From assembly GCA_027452145.1 (NCBI GenBank), contig DAIDHB010000030.1, forward strand, positions 49,165-113,164: a stretch of 64,000 nucleotides of DNA. The letters are read 5' to 3'. The DNA is from Planctomycetales bacterium. GTDB lineage: Bacteria; Planctomycetota; Planctomycetia; Isosphaerales; Isosphaeraceae. The translations under genes were made by a program, and so were the position numbers. The notes under the pieces were generated by a model. That model did no database searches, had not been told where the DNA came from, and worked only from the letters and a program-made list of their open reading frames with translations. The number at the start of each line of letters is the position of its first letter. Within the stretch, counting starts at the first letter, position 1. Positions 19,305 through 34,020 of this stretch are shown piece by piece.

Positions 19305-20537
19305 ATGCAACACGATCCGACCGCACTCGCGGAGCCCGGGGAGGCGCCTACCGACGGGGTCGCCGAATCTCGGGGAGCGAGGCCGAATGCGAAGACCGAG
19401 GCCGACGCCGCGGCCGCGACGATGGCCGCCCCGCCCCCGAAGGCCGAGCGCCTGGCCTCGATCGACGCCCTGCGGGGCTTCGACATGTTCTGGATCGTCG
19501 GCGGCGACGCGGCCGCCCAGGAGCTCTGCAAGTGGTGGGGCACGCCGCGGGCGATGACCCTCCGGGAGCAGTTCGATCACGTCGACTGGCAGGGCTTCCG
19601 CTTCTACGACCTGATCTTCCCGCTGTTTTTGTTCCTCGTCGGCGTGGTGCTGCCGTTCTCGCTGCGGAAGTATCGGACCGGCGCCCATCCCCGCGGCGAC
19701 GCCCTCATTCGAACCGCGCGGCGCGTGGTCTTGCTGTTCCTGCTGGGGCTGGTTCACAACAGGCTGCTGGATTTCCACCTCGACACCCTGCGCATCGCCG
19801 GGGTCCTCCAGCGGATCGCCGTCTGCTACGGCATCGCCGCATTGATCTATCTGTTCACCTCGGTCCGCACCCAGGCGATCACGCTCGTGGCCATCCTCGC
19901 CGGCTACTGGGCGCTCTTGGCGTTCGTGCCGGCACCCGAATCGCATCGCGCGGGCGATTTCTCGAAGCAGACCAATCTGGCCGGCTATGTCGACCGTCAT
20001 GCCCTGCCGGGCAAGATCTACGAGGACTACTACGGCTACGGCGACAACGAGGGGCTCCTCTCGACGATCCCGGCGGTGGCGACGGCGCTCCTGGGCGTCC
20101 TGGCCGGGCGCTGGCTGCTGGCCGATCGCAACCGATGGATCAAGGCGCTCGGCCTGGCGGCGGCGGGGGGGATCTGCCTCGGCCTGGGCCTGGCGTGGGG
20201 CCGGTCGTTCCCGATCATCAAGAACCTCTGGACCAGCTCGTTCGTGCTGGTCGCCGGCGGCTGGAGCCTCTTGCTCCTGGCGCTCTTCTATACGGTGATC
20301 GACGTGCTGCGGTTCCGGGCGTGGTCGACGTTCCTCGTCGTGATCGGGGTGAACGCGATCACGATCTACGTCGCCCACAGGATCGTGCCGTTCGACGAGA
20401 TCGCCGAGTTCCTGCTGAAGGGCGTGGCCGAGCACTCGGGCTCCTTCGGCCCGGTCGTGGTGCCGCTCGGCGTGCTCGTGCTGGAATGGCTGTTCCTGCT
20501 GCACCTCTATCGCAACCGGATCTTCCTGAGGGTTTGA
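19305..20537 (+). CDS. COG4299/DUF5009-type membrane acyltransferase (heparan-alpha-glucosaminide N-acetyltransferase-like)
   Basis: About 410 aa with roughly ten to eleven membrane helices. The family hallmark RLASIDALRGFDMFWIVGGD lies near residue 45-65, followed by FRFYDLIFPLFLFLVGVVLP and GVLQRIAVCYGIAALIY. These match the bacterial relatives of lysosomal HGSNAT, which transfer acetyl groups across the membrane to sugars. The ATG at 19305 is chosen because GGAGGG sits ten bases upstream. In-frame ATGs at 19257 and 19260 would add 15-16 residues without a good ribosome-binding site. Planctomycetes carry many copies; the acceptor substrate is unknown. Confidence 0.85.
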   Translation: MQHDPTALAEPGEAPTDGVAESRGARPNAKTEADAAAATMAAPPPKAERLASIDALRGFDMFWIVGGDAAAQELCKWWGTPRAMTLREQFDHVDWQGFRFYDLIFPLFLFLVGVVLPFSLRKYRTGAHPRGDALIRTARRVVLLFLLGLVHNRLLDFHLDTLRIAGVLQRIAVCYGIAALIYLFTSVRTQAITLVAILAGYWALLAFVPAPESHRAGDFSKQTNLAGYVDRHALPGKIYEDYYGYGDNEGLLSTIPAVATALLGVLAGRWLLADRNRWIKALGLAAAGGICLGLGLAWGRSFPIIKNLWTSSFVLVAGGWSLLLLALFYTVIDVLRFRAWSTFLVVIGVNAITIYVAHRIVPFDEIAEFLLKGVAEHSGSFGPVVVPLGVLVLEWLFLLHLYRNRIFLRV

Positions 20538-20568
20538 ATCGGAGTTGCCGCCTGGGAGAGGCCGAGCC

Positions 20569-20994
20569 ATGCCGTCGCCGTTTCCGGGGATGGACCCGTA
20601 TCTCGAGGGTTCGACGTGGATGAACTTCCACGGCCAGCTCTGCGCCGAGATCGCGCGGCAACTGGGCCCGAAGCTCCGGCCGCGCTACCTGGCCCGGCTG
20701 ACCGAGCGGTGCTTCACCGAGATCGCGCTGGATGATCGCGGCGCGAGGCCGTTGTCGTCGCCCGACGTCGGTGTCGCCGAATCCGCGCCTGGAACGACCG
20801 GGGTCGCGGCCGTGGGTGTCGTGCCGGGAGACGCCGACGTCATGCTGGACCTCCAGCAGGCCCTGGGGGCCGTCTACGACCTCAGCGATTATGGGCTGGA
20901 GATCGACTACACCCGGCCGGCCGAGGTCCCGCTCGCGCCCGAGCAATCGGCCTGGGTCGACCAGCACCTCCGCGCCGCGGGGCTGCGGGACTGA
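20569..20994 (+). CDS. DUF4058 family protein with a large internal deletion
   Basis: 141 aa, where full-length DUF4058 proteins are about 240-260 aa. The N terminus (MPSPFPGMDPYLEGSTWMNF, then AEIARQLGPKLRPRYLA) and the C terminus (VPGDADVMLDLQQALGAVYD, then YTRPAEVPLAPEQ) are both typical. The central domain that normally contains the EVLSPxNK-like and FVVYLSR-like segments is missing: PDVGVAESAPGTTGVAAVGV joins directly to the C-terminal block, in frame. The ATG at 20569 follows GGGAGAG. The family has no firm function, so whether this short form is active is unknown. It may be a decaying gene. Confidence 0.75.
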   Translation: MPSPFPGMDPYLEGSTWMNFHGQLCAEIARQLGPKLRPRYLARLTERCFTEIALDDRGARPLSSPDVGVAESAPGTTGVAAVGVVPGDADVMLDLQQALGAVYDLSDYGLEIDYTRPAEVPLAPEQSAWVDQHLRAAGLRD

Positions 20995-21040
20995 CGATCG
21001 AGGGCATCCTGCGCGGTTTCCGGCCGGGCCGGTCACCTGG

Positions 21041-21046
21041 TACAAT
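21041..21046 (+). promoter_or_regulatory. Candidate -10 element for the PSD1-type cytochrome gene
   Basis: TACAAT, one mismatch from TATAAT, lies 46 bases before the ATG at 21092. The -35 region upstream (TTTCCG, 18-base spacer) is poor, so this is a weak prediction. Confidence 0.3.
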
Positions 21047-21091
21047 ACCGAGCTGATTTCTACCTACCCCGATCTTCTCCCCACGGCGCCC

Positions 21092-24286
<3,195 letters not shown>

Positions 24287-24308
24287 TGGACGCCGAAAGG
24301 ATGAGCCG

Positions 24309-25559
24309 ATGCCGCGATCGAGGTCCCTGGCCGCCTTGCTGATGCTCGCGAGCCTCGCGAGCCCGATCATCTCATCTTCCGCCCGCGGCGACGAGCCCCG
24401 TGGCCATGCCCCGACCGTCGAGGTACTGGAACTCCCCGACGGCGGCATCCAGCCGCAGGCGGCCGCCGACGATTCGGGGACGATCCACCTGGTGGATTTC
24501 CGGGGCGATCCCGCCGGGGGCGACCTCTACTATTGCCGGACGGAAGCCCCGTCCGGGCCGGGCAGGACGAAATTCGCGCGGCCGGTGCGGGTCAACAGCC
24601 AGCCGGGCTCGGCGATCGCGATCGGGACGATCCGCGGCGGCCAGCTCGCCATCGGCCGGGGCGGCCGGGTCCACGTCGCGTGGAACGGGTCCAACAGCGC
24701 GAGTCCGAAGAACCCGGCGGGCGGCGTGCCGATGCTCTACACGCGGTCGGATCCCTCCGGGACCTCGTTCGAGCCCCAGCGCAATCTGATGCACACAACC
24801 TCGGCCCTGGATGGCGGCGGCGCAGTCGCCGCCGACCGCGAGGGGAACGTCTACGTCGCCTGGCACGCCCGCACCGAGGACGCCGGCCCGGGCGAGGCGC
24901 ACCGGCGGATGTGGCTGGCCCGCTCGAACGACGACGGCGCGACCTTCTCGGCCGAGGAGCCCGCCTTCGACGAGCCGACGGGCGCCTGCGGCTGCTGCGG
25001 CACCCGCGCGCTGGCCGACCACAACGGCGCGGTGTACCTGCTCTATCGCGCCGCGACGGAGGGCGTCGACCGCGACATGTACCTGCTCCGCTCCGACGAC
25101 CGCGGCCGGCACTTCCGCGGCGAGGCGCTCGGCCGCTGGCGTGCCCAGCTCTGCCCGATGAGCTCCGCCGCGCTGGCCGACTCCGCCGATGGCGTGCGCG
25201 CCGCCTGGGAGACGAAGGGCCAGGTCTATTTCAGCCGCCTCGACCCGCAAACCCACCGGTCCTCGCCGCCGGTCTCGCCACCGACGGGCGCCGATGCCCG
25301 TCCGTCCGCCGGCCGCAAGCACCCCGCCGTCGCCGCGAACCCTCGGGGCGAGACGATCCTGGTCTGGACCGAGGGAACCGGCTGGCAAAAGGGCGGCTCG
25401 CTGGTCTGGCAGGTCTTCGACCGCGACGGCCGCTCGATCGGCCCGGCCGGTCGCATCGACAACGGCGTACCCGTCTGGGGCCTCGCCACCGTTGTCGCCC
25501 GCCCTGACGGCGGATTTGTGATCGTCACGTCGCGGAGGGAATCCGGACGAGAGAAATAG
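24309..25559 (+). CDS. Exported sialidase-like (BNR/Asp-box) beta-propeller protein
   Basis: 416 aa. A Sec signal peptide (SLAALLMLASLASPIISSSA) is followed by repeated beta-propeller blades with Asp-box-like loops, SNDDGATF and SDDRGRHF, as found in exo-alpha-sialidase-like folds. A cysteine cluster GACGCCGTRALAD near residue 225, and CPMSS later, are unusual for plain sialidases and might bind a metal or form disulfides. It follows the PSD1-type gene by 22 bases, so the two are likely co-transcribed and both exported. The catalytic residues of true sialidases are not evident, so the activity is unassigned. Confidence 0.8.
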   Translation: MPRSRSLAALLMLASLASPIISSSARGDEPRGHAPTVEVLELPDGGIQPQAAADDSGTIHLVDFRGDPAGGDLYYCRTEAPSGPGRTKFARPVRVNSQPGSAIAIGTIRGGQLAIGRGGRVHVAWNGSNSASPKNPAGGVPMLYTRSDPSGTSFEPQRNLMHTTSALDGGGAVAADREGNVYVAWHARTEDAGPGEAHRRMWLARSNDDGATFSAEEPAFDEPTGACGCCGTRALADHNGAVYLLYRAATEGVDRDMYLLRSDDRGRHFRGEALGRWRAQLCPMSSAALADSADGVRAAWETKGQVYFSRLDPQTHRSSPPVSPPTGADARPSAGRKHPAVAANPRGETILVWTEGTGWQKGGSLVWQVFDRDGRSIGPAGRIDNGVPVWGLATVVARPDGGFVIVTSRRESGREK

Positions 25560-25604
25560 CCAGGAGCTGGGCGATGTGGAGAGACGGCTTCGACCCCACG
25601 ATTC

Positions 25605-25669
25605 AAGTAGGTCGGGCATTCTTGCCCGACGCTCAAGCCCCGTCGGGCAAAAATGCCCGACCTACTTTT
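25605..25669. repeat. Complete palindromic interspersed repeat (GC-pair version)
   Basis: Two inverted copies of the hairpin unit, AAGTAGGTCGGGCATTCTTG and GTCGGGCAAAAATGCCCGAC followed by CTACTT, are joined by GCTCAAGCCCC. Each half can fold alone (GTCGGGC / GCCCGAC), or the whole 65 bases can form one long stem. It lies between convergent genes and could act in termination. Confidence 0.85.
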
Positions 25670-25696
25670 ATGCCGACGTAATGATTCTTGGTTGGT

Positions 25697-26692
25697 TCAC
25701 CCAAACGCCTTCCTCAGCACCTCCAGGCTCCTCGGCACCCCCGTGGCGGCGTCCTCGTTGCCTTCGAATTCGAGCGAGATCCAGCCGCGGTAATCGTGCC
25801 GGCGCAGGATCGCCGCGATGCGGGCGTAATCCAGGTCGAGCGAGTACCACCGGCCGCCGCCGAAGTACGTCTTGGCCTGCACCAGCGCCAGCGGAACCTG
25901 GCTCGACGCCATGCGCTCCATCTGCTCGTAGGAGTTTTCGAGGAAGTTGCCGGTATCCAGCGTGATCTGGAGCCACGGCGACCTGATCGCCTCGACGATC
26001 CGGAGCACGCCCTCGGCGGTGCGGCCGAGGCCCCAGTGGTTCTCCAGGCCCAGCACCACGCCGGATTCCTCGGCGCGGGGCAGGAGCTTCTCGAGCGCGT
26101 CGATGGTCCACTTGAAGGCTTCCTCATCATTGTGGCCCGGCAGGGGCGGCTCGATCCCCTTGTGCGCCATCAGCTCGTCGAACGAGCCGGTCGTGCCCCA
26201 GCGGCCCGTGTTGATCCGCATGGTGGGAATGCCCATGCGATGGGCCAGGTCGATCTGGTACAGCGTCTTTTGCACATTGTCCCGCCGCCGCTCGGGATCG
26301 GGGCTGACGAAGCCCTGGTGCGTCGAGAACCCCATCAGCGCCAGGCCGTTCGCATGCGCCCGGCGCTTGATCTTCTGGAGCGCGGAGTTCGACTCATCCT
26401 CCATCTGGATGTGCAAAACCTCGACGCCGTCGAAGCCCATCGCCGCGGCGCGGTCGATGCATTCGAGGATCCCCAGCCGTCGGGCGCGGAACTGCCAGAA
26501 TGAGTAGGTCGACACGCCGATCCGGTTGCGCCCCGGGGGCATTGGTTGCGCGGCTTCGGCCGATTGCGGCTGTTGAGCGGCCGCCGATGACGCACCGGCC
26601 GCGGCCAGCACCGCCAGGCCGGCAGCCGCGCCCGTCAGGAAGCCGCGCCGGTGCGGCTCCGGCCGCGGGGTGCTCTCGTGCTGGTCGATCAT
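25697..26692 (-). CDS. Tat-exported sugar phosphate isomerase/epimerase-like protein
   Basis: 331 aa, AP-endonuclease-2-like TIM barrel. The N terminus carries a twin-arginine signal (PHRRGFLTGAAAGLAVLAAA), so the protein is probably exported folded. Barrel motifs include RIGVSTYSFWQFRARRLGIL, AMGFDGVEVLHIQM, GVVLGLENHWGLGRT, ITLDTGNFLENSYEQMERM and GWISLEFEGNED. The conserved Glu, Asp and His positions of the metal site are compatible with an active enzyme. The start is the ATG at 26692. Upstream, 26707-26735 is a copy of the interspersed hairpin repeat. The substrate is not predictable. Confidence 0.88.
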   Translation of the reverse strand: MIDQHESTPRPEPHRRGFLTGAAAGLAVLAAAGASSAAAQQPQSAEAAQPMPPGRNRIGVSTYSFWQFRARRLGILECIDRAAAMGFDGVEVLHIQMEDESNSALQKIKRRAHANGLALMGFSTHQGFVSPDPERRRDNVQKTLYQIDLAHRMGIPTMRINTGRWGTTGSFDELMAHKGIEPPLPGHNDEEAFKWTIDALEKLLPRAEESGVVLGLENHWGLGRTAEGVLRIVEAIRSPWLQITLDTGNFLENSYEQMERMASSQVPLALVQAKTYFGGGRWYSLDLDYARIAAILRRHDYRGWISLEFEGNEDAATGVPRSLEVLRKAFG

Positions 26693-26706
26693 GAGGGTAG
26701 ATCTCC

Positions 26707-26735
26707 AAGTAGGTCGGGCATTCCTGCCCGACGGC
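26707..26735 (+). repeat. Interspersed hairpin repeat (GC-pair version), half copy
   Basis: AAGTAGGTCGGGCATTCCTG then CCCGACGG, a single 7-bp-stem unit. It lies 15 bases upstream of the isomerase start codon and so may be in its 5' untranslated region, in antisense orientation. Confidence 0.8.
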
Positions 26736-26803
26736 CCGGCCCGCCCCGGCCCGGTCCGGTCCGGCTGGAAGGCCCGAACTGCTCCCATTCCGACGCAACA
26801 GGA

Positions 26804-28453
26804 TCATTCACCCCCCAGCGCCCGGTGAATGAACTGCACGACGATCGACCCCTCGCCGACGGCCGAGGCGACCCGCTTCACCGAGCCGCTGCGCACGTCG
26901 CCGACGGCATACACCCGCGGCAGGCTGCTCTCAAAGAGCGTGGGGCGATACCCGGGCCGCGCCGACAATTCCTCGGGCGATAGCTCCGGGCCGGTCCTGA
27001 CGAAACCCTTGCCGTCCAGGGTCACGGTGCCGCGCAGCCAGCCGGTGCACGGCATGGCACCCAGAAACAGGAAGACCCACGGCGCCTCGAGACGCACGGT
27101 CTCACCTCGCCCACTGTCCCGGTACTCGACCGCGCTGAGCCGGCCGTTCTCGCCGAAGAGCCGGGTGATCTCGGAGCGCGTGTGCAGCTCGATGTTCGGG
27201 GTTTCCTCGATCCGGCGGATCAGGTAGCGCGACATGGTCTCCGCGAGCCCGTCGCGGCGTACGAGGATGTGCACCTTGCTGGCGAGCCGCGAGAGGTGCA
27301 CCGCGCCCTGGCCGGCCGAGTTGCCGCCCCCGACGACGACGACCTCGCAATCCCGGCACAGCTCCGCCTCCATCGCCGTGGCGCCGTAATACACGCCGCA
27401 GTTCTCGTAGCGGTCGATCTCGTCAACCTCCAGCCGCTGATACCTCGCCCCGGTGGCGATGACGACCGCGCGGCCGCGGACGCGACGGCCGTCCTCCAGG
27501 CGGATCGTGTACGTCTCGCCGTCCGGCTCGAGCGCCGCGGCCTGGAGCGGGTTGGCCATCCTCGTGCCGAACTTCTCCGCCTGCGTGGTCGCCCGCTGCG
27601 CCAGCTCGTGGCCCGAGATGCCCGTGGGGAATCCCAGGTAGTTCTCGATCTTCGAGCTGGTCGCCGCCTGCCCGCCGGGCGAGCTGCTGTCGATCGCCAT
27701 GACCGACAGGCCCTCCGACGACGCGTACACCGACGCCGCCAGCCCGGCCGGCCCGGCGCCCACCACCACGACGTCGCACACCTCCTCCTCGTTGATCCGG
27801 TCGAAGCCCAGATAACGCGCGAGCCTCGCGTCTTCCGGGTTCCGTGCGACCTTCCCCTGGCCGCAGACGACGATCGGCGTCTCATCCACCCGGACGCCCA
27901 GCGTCTCGAGCAGGGCGCCCGCACCCTCGTCCTTCTCGACGTCGATGAACGTGTGCGGCTGGTTGTTCCGCGTGAGGAACGAGCGAATCCGGTGCGTGTC
28001 GGGCGAGAACCGCGAGCCGATCACCCGCGCCGCGCCGTATCCTCCGGCGATCAGCGCCGAGCGGCGCTCGAGGAACGTGCGGAGGAACAGGTCCGAGAGC
28101 TCCGAATCCTCGACGATGATGCTGTGGAACCGATCCGGCGGGATCCGCAGGACCTCCGCATCCTCGATCGCGCACGCCTGAACCACCGCGGCGCGGCCCG
28201 AGAGCGTCGACGGATCGCCGAGGAACTGCATCGGACCCTGCGTCACCACGTGCCGCATCCCGTCGCCGCTCGAGTGGCGGATCTCGATCTCGCCCGACAG
28301 CACCACGAAGAAGTCGATATCCCGATCTCCCTCGTCGAACAGCACGGTGCCCCTCGCGATCGACTCGCGCCGGCCGAACGGCTCCAGCCGCGCGACCTGC
28401 TCGGGCGAGAGCGCCGGCGAGATCCGCGACGAGGTTTCGGAAGTACGGCTCAT
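26804..28453 (-). CDS. Cyclic-nucleotide-binding/thioredoxin-like/FAD disulfide-reductase-like fusion
   Basis: 549 aa with three parts. An N-terminal cyclic nucleotide-binding (Crp-like) domain covers about 15-140 (ARGTVLFDEGDRDIDFFVVL; QFLGDPSTLSGRAAV). A short thioredoxin-like segment covers about 155-215 (RSFLTRNNQPHTFIDVEKDE; LGVRVDETPIVVCGQGKVAR). The thioredoxin-reductase-like FAD/NAD(P)H domain starts near 225 (DVVVVGAGPAGLAASVYASS; GGNSAGQGAVHLSRLASKVH; VYAVGDVRSGSVKRVASAVG). The CxxC redox pair of true thioredoxin reductases is missing: the position reads YYGATAMEAEL. A ferredoxin/flavodoxin-reductase-like or regulatory role is therefore more likely. The ATG at 28453 follows GGAG. 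It is divergent from the kinase-WD40 gene. Confidence 0.88.
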   Translation of the reverse strand: MSRTSETSSRISPALSPEQVARLEPFGRRESIARGTVLFDEGDRDIDFFVVLSGEIEIRHSSGDGMRHVVTQGPMQFLGDPSTLSGRAAVVQACAIEDAEVLRIPPDRFHSIIVEDSELSDLFLRTFLERRSALIAGGYGAARVIGSRFSPDTHRIRSFLTRNNQPHTFIDVEKDEGAGALLETLGVRVDETPIVVCGQGKVARNPEDARLARYLGFDRINEEEVCDVVVVGAGPAGLAASVYASSEGLSVMAIDSSSPGGQAATSSKIENYLGFPTGISGHELAQRATTQAEKFGTRMANPLQAAALEPDGETYTIRLEDGRRVRGRAVVIATGARYQRLEVDEIDRYENCGVYYGATAMEAELCRDCEVVVVGGGNSAGQGAVHLSRLASKVHILVRRDGLAETMSRYLIRRIEETPNIELHTRSEITRLFGENGRLSAVEYRDSGRGETVRLEAPWVFLFLGAMPCTGWLRGTVTLDGKGFVRTGPELSPEELSARPGYRPTLFESSLPRVYAVGDVRSGSVKRVASAVGEGSIVVQFIHRALGGE

Positions 28454-28674
28454 GGCATCACTCCTTCGTTGCTGGAACCGGGTGCCGATGCGCCAGGGAG
28501 CGCCGCCGACGTCGCCTCGCCGGCATTCTGGACATTTGATCAGACGGAGGTCTTCCGCCGGCCCAGGTTCGACATTATGATCGTTGGGCGATCGGGAGGA
28601 CAGGCCGGCTGGGGCGCGGGACGATGGACCGACGCGCCGCCGAGGCGCGTCTCCTCTCGGCGGGAGCCCGTGCC

Positions 28675-31331
<2,657 letters not shown>

Positions 31332-31335
<4 letters not shown>

Positions 31336-31676
31336 GCGCCAGTTCGCCGTCGTCCGAGACGCCCGCGCGGCCCTTGCCGTCCTGGTATCAGCCCCGGATC
31401 TGGCACTACCTGGTGCTGGTCGTCTTCGTGGCCCTGGCGATCGCGGACATCCAGGCCCACCGGGTGCGCGAGCCGTTCCTGTTCGCGCTGGCGCTCGCGG
31501 GTTTTGTGGCCTACGCGATCCTCGCCTGGCTCGGCTGGTGGGCCGCCCGCCGCCGGCTCGAGCCGCGCCTCGGCCCGGTGCGGGCCTTCGCAATCTACGC
31601 GGTTGCGATGGGCGTGCTGTTCCTCGCCGCGACGGTGATCTACCTGGTCATCGAGTACGCTTATCGCAACCGATGA
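31332..31676 (+). CDS. Small three-helix membrane protein, partner of the kinase-WD40 gene
   Basis: 114 aa with three predicted membrane helices (YLVLVVFVALAIADIQA; FLFALALAGFVAYAILAWLG; FAIYAVAMGVLFLAATVIYL). Its ATG overlaps the kinase stop codon (ATGA at 31332-31335), so translation is coupled. No family is recognised. It might anchor or report to the kinase, but that rests only on the overlap. Confidence 0.75.
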
Positions 31677-32066
31677 GAAGCAAGCGGAGGGCGGGTTACC
31701 GGCCGATCCGAACTGGACCCGAAGTAGGTCAGGCTCTCAGCCTGACGCCGGCCGAACCGCGGACCGGCCGGGCGTCAGGTCGATCCCTCACGACTTCTCG
31801 CGTCACCCTCCCGTCGGATTCCGACGATTGGCAGGGCGGTCGGGTAGTGGCGGGCGGTCGAGGCCAATCGTAAAAATGGAGACCTGCGACCAAATTGGTT
31901 GTGCCCCCGTTCCGCGTCCCCAGACAGGATCGGCGAGATTCGTGGGGCGTCCGCGGCCGCGCCGGGCGAATGGCAACTTCCAGCCTCGGACAAGATGGGG
32001 ACTGGCTCCGAGTCTTCGAGGTGCCTGTCCCCATCTTGTTCGAGGCTCTTACCGAGGAGGAATCCG
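31677..32066. other. Intergenic region with hairpin repeat and a 13-bp stem-loop before the amylase gene
   Basis: An interspersed hairpin-repeat copy (AT-pair version) sits at 31721-31750. At 31990-32002 and 32027-32039, ACAAGATGGGGAC and its exact complement form a 13-bp stem with a 24-base loop. The stem ends 16 bases before the GGAGG ribosome-binding site at 32056-32060, so it could lie in the amylase leader. No ORF is credible here. Confidence 0.6.
31721..31750 (+). repeat. Interspersed hairpin repeat (AT-pair version)
   Basis: GAAGTAGGTCAGGCTCTCAG followed by CCTGACGCCG. The stem is GTCAGGC / GCCTGAC with loop TCTCA. Confidence 0.8.
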
Positions 32067-33848
32067 ATGCTCGGAAAGGCACGTCCATGCTGGGCCGGAC
32101 TCCGACTGGCCGCGAGCTTCGCGGTCGCCCTGCTGGCCGGCCCCTGGGGCGTCGCGCGGGCCGACGAGCCGGGCCAGAACAATCTCATCTATCACATCTT
32201 CGTCCGATCGTGGGCCGACACGCCCGGCGATCCGGACGAGGTCGGCGACCTGCGGGGGATCCGGGAGAAGCTCGATTACCTCAATGACGGGGACCCCGCG
32301 ACCGATGGCGACCTGGAGGTCGGCATCCTCTGGCTGATGCCGATCTTCCCGTCCCCGAGCTATCACGGCTACGACGTCACCGATTACCGGGCGGTCAACA
32401 GGGATTACGGCACGCTCCAGGACCTCGACGACCTGATCGCCGAGGCGCACCGGCGGGGCGTGCGGATCATCCTGGACGTCCCGTTCAATCACACCTCCGA
32501 CCGGCATCCCTGGTTCCGGCAGGCCGTGGAGGATCCCGCGTCGCGATTCCGGAAGTTCTACCATTTCGCCGACATCGATCGGCCGGCCCCGCCCGGATCC
32601 TGGCACATCGCGACCGACAGCCGCGGCCAGAAAGTGCGCTACCTGGGACTGTTCAGCCCCAGCATGCCGGACCTGGATTTCCGCAACCCCGAGGTCCGCC
32701 GGGAGATCGAGCAGATCGCCCGGTTCTGGCTGGAAAGGGGCGTCGACGGCTTCCGGCTCGACGCGGCGAAGCACGTCTTCGGCGACACTTTCGGCCAGCT
32801 CCCCGAGGCCGATATCCTCCGCAACAACGAGTGGTGGCGTGAGTTCTCCGATTCCGTCTACCGCCGGAACGCCGGCGCGGTGCTGGTCGGCGAGGTCCTG
32901 GGCGATCGCGAGGAGCTGCGCCGGCACGCCTACGGCCTGGACGGGCTGCTCGACGCCCCGTTTCTCCACGACGTCCGGTCACGGATCGCCTCCCCCGGCA
33001 CCGGTCTCGTGGTCCGCTGGAAGGAGGAGGTCGGAAGCTGTCGCGACGTGAACCGAGCCGCCCATCAGGTCCCGGGCTCGTTGCCCCGGACCAATCTCTT
33101 CCAGCCCTTCGTGTTCCTCTCCAGCCACGACGAGAACCCGCGGCTCGCCTCGTATCTCGGCGAGAAGAAGGCTCAGGCCCGCGGGATGCAGCCGAGCGTC
33201 GACGAGGCCTACCGGCTCGGCATGTACGTCCTCACCTCGATCGGCAGGTATCCGATCCTCTACTACGGCGACGAGCTGATGCAGCCCGGCTTCAAGTGGA
33301 ACGGGAATCCGCCCGACGCGCAGCCGCCGGGCGACGGGTCGAGGCTCTACGACGAGACGCTGCGCGAGCCTTTTCCGTGGCACGCGGCCGGGGATGATCC
33401 CGCGATCGGCGACGGCGACATGCAGACGTCCTGGTCGAGCCGCCTGCCGATCTTCGACCGGCCGGGCGACGGGGTCTCGGTCGAGGAGCAGGACCGGCCC
33501 GGCCAGATGCTGCGACTCGTCCGGGCCCTCACGAACCTCCGGACCGAGCACCCGGACTATGCCAACGGCGACATCGGCGAGATCCCGACCGACTCGACCG
33601 ACTGGCTGGTCTTCGAGAAGGTGGGCGGCCGGAACCGCTATCTGGTCCTGATCAACACGACGGACACCGGCAAGGATTACCGATTCCAGGCGAGCTGGCT
33701 CCCCCGCTACCAGGGCGCCGACCTGATCTTCTGGAGCGACGGCCGGGGGAAGACGTGGAAGGATGAGACGACCGTCGGCAAGCGCATCGAGGCCCAGGCG
33801 TTCGTGCCGCCCTACGGGATGGTGGTCCTGAGGCAGAAGCCGAACTGA
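32067..33848 (+). CDS. Exported GH13-family alpha-amylase/glucosidase-like enzyme
   Basis: 593 aa. A Sec signal peptide (LRLAASFAVALLAGPWGVAR) ends near residue 32. The four GH13 signature regions are all present: region I DVPFNH (137-142), region II GFRLDAAKH with nucleophile D232, region III GEVLGD with acid/base E276, and region IV SSHDENPRL with H354 and D355. A C-terminal beta domain (about 510-593) contains WLVFEKVGGRNRYLVLINTT. This is a complete retaining alpha-glucan-active enzyme, exported to the periplasm or outside. The ATG at 32067 follows GGAGG with 6-base spacing, which settles the start. The exact substrate specificity cannot be read. Confidence 0.94.
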   Translation: MLGKARPCWAGLRLAASFAVALLAGPWGVARADEPGQNNLIYHIFVRSWADTPGDPDEVGDLRGIREKLDYLNDGDPATDGDLEVGILWLMPIFPSPSYHGYDVTDYRAVNRDYGTLQDLDDLIAEAHRRGVRIILDVPFNHTSDRHPWFRQAVEDPASRFRKFYHFADIDRPAPPGSWHIATDSRGQKVRYLGLFSPSMPDLDFRNPEVRREIEQIARFWLERGVDGFRLDAAKHVFGDTFGQLPEADILRNNEWWREFSDSVYRRNAGAVLVGEVLGDREELRRHAYGLDGLLDAPFLHDVRSRIASPGTGLVVRWKEEVGSCRDVNRAAHQVPGSLPRTNLFQPFVFLSSHDENPRLASYLGEKKAQARGMQPSVDEAYRLGMYVLTSIGRYPILYYGDELMQPGFKWNGNPPDAQPPGDGSRLYDETLREPFPWHAAGDDPAIGDGDMQTSWSSRLPIFDRPGDGVSVEEQDRPGQMLRLVRALTNLRTEHPDYANGDIGEIPTDSTDWLVFEKVGGRNRYLVLINTTDTGKDYRFQASWLPRYQGADLIFWSDGRGKTWKDETTVGKRIEAQAFVPPYGMVVLRQKPN

Positions 33849-33906
33849 GCGGGGGCGGCCGGCGCCCGACGCTGCCGCCGGAACGAGCCGCGTCGAGCCC
33901 GGACCC

Positions 33907-33945
33907 GAAGTAGGTCAGGCTCTTAGCCTGACGCGGGCTCCGCCC
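33907..33945 (+). repeat. Interspersed hairpin repeat (AT-pair version)
   Basis: GAAGTAGGTCAGGCTCTTAG then CCTGACGCGGGCTCCGCCCG, a stem GTCAGGC / GCCTGAC with loop TCTTA followed by a second short GC stem (GCGGGC / GCCCG). It lies between the convergent amylase and lipoprotein genes. Confidence 0.8.
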
Positions 33946-34020
33946 GATCCGCTCCACTCCGCTCCGTTTCGGGGTCGGCTGGGCACCCGCCGAGGACGGT
34001 ACGCGCGTCGGCGACGCGGA

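Noticed and set aside
26804..28453. Classical thioredoxin reductase
   Set aside because: The CxxC redox motif is absent and a CNB domain is fused at the N terminus, so the simple name would mislead.
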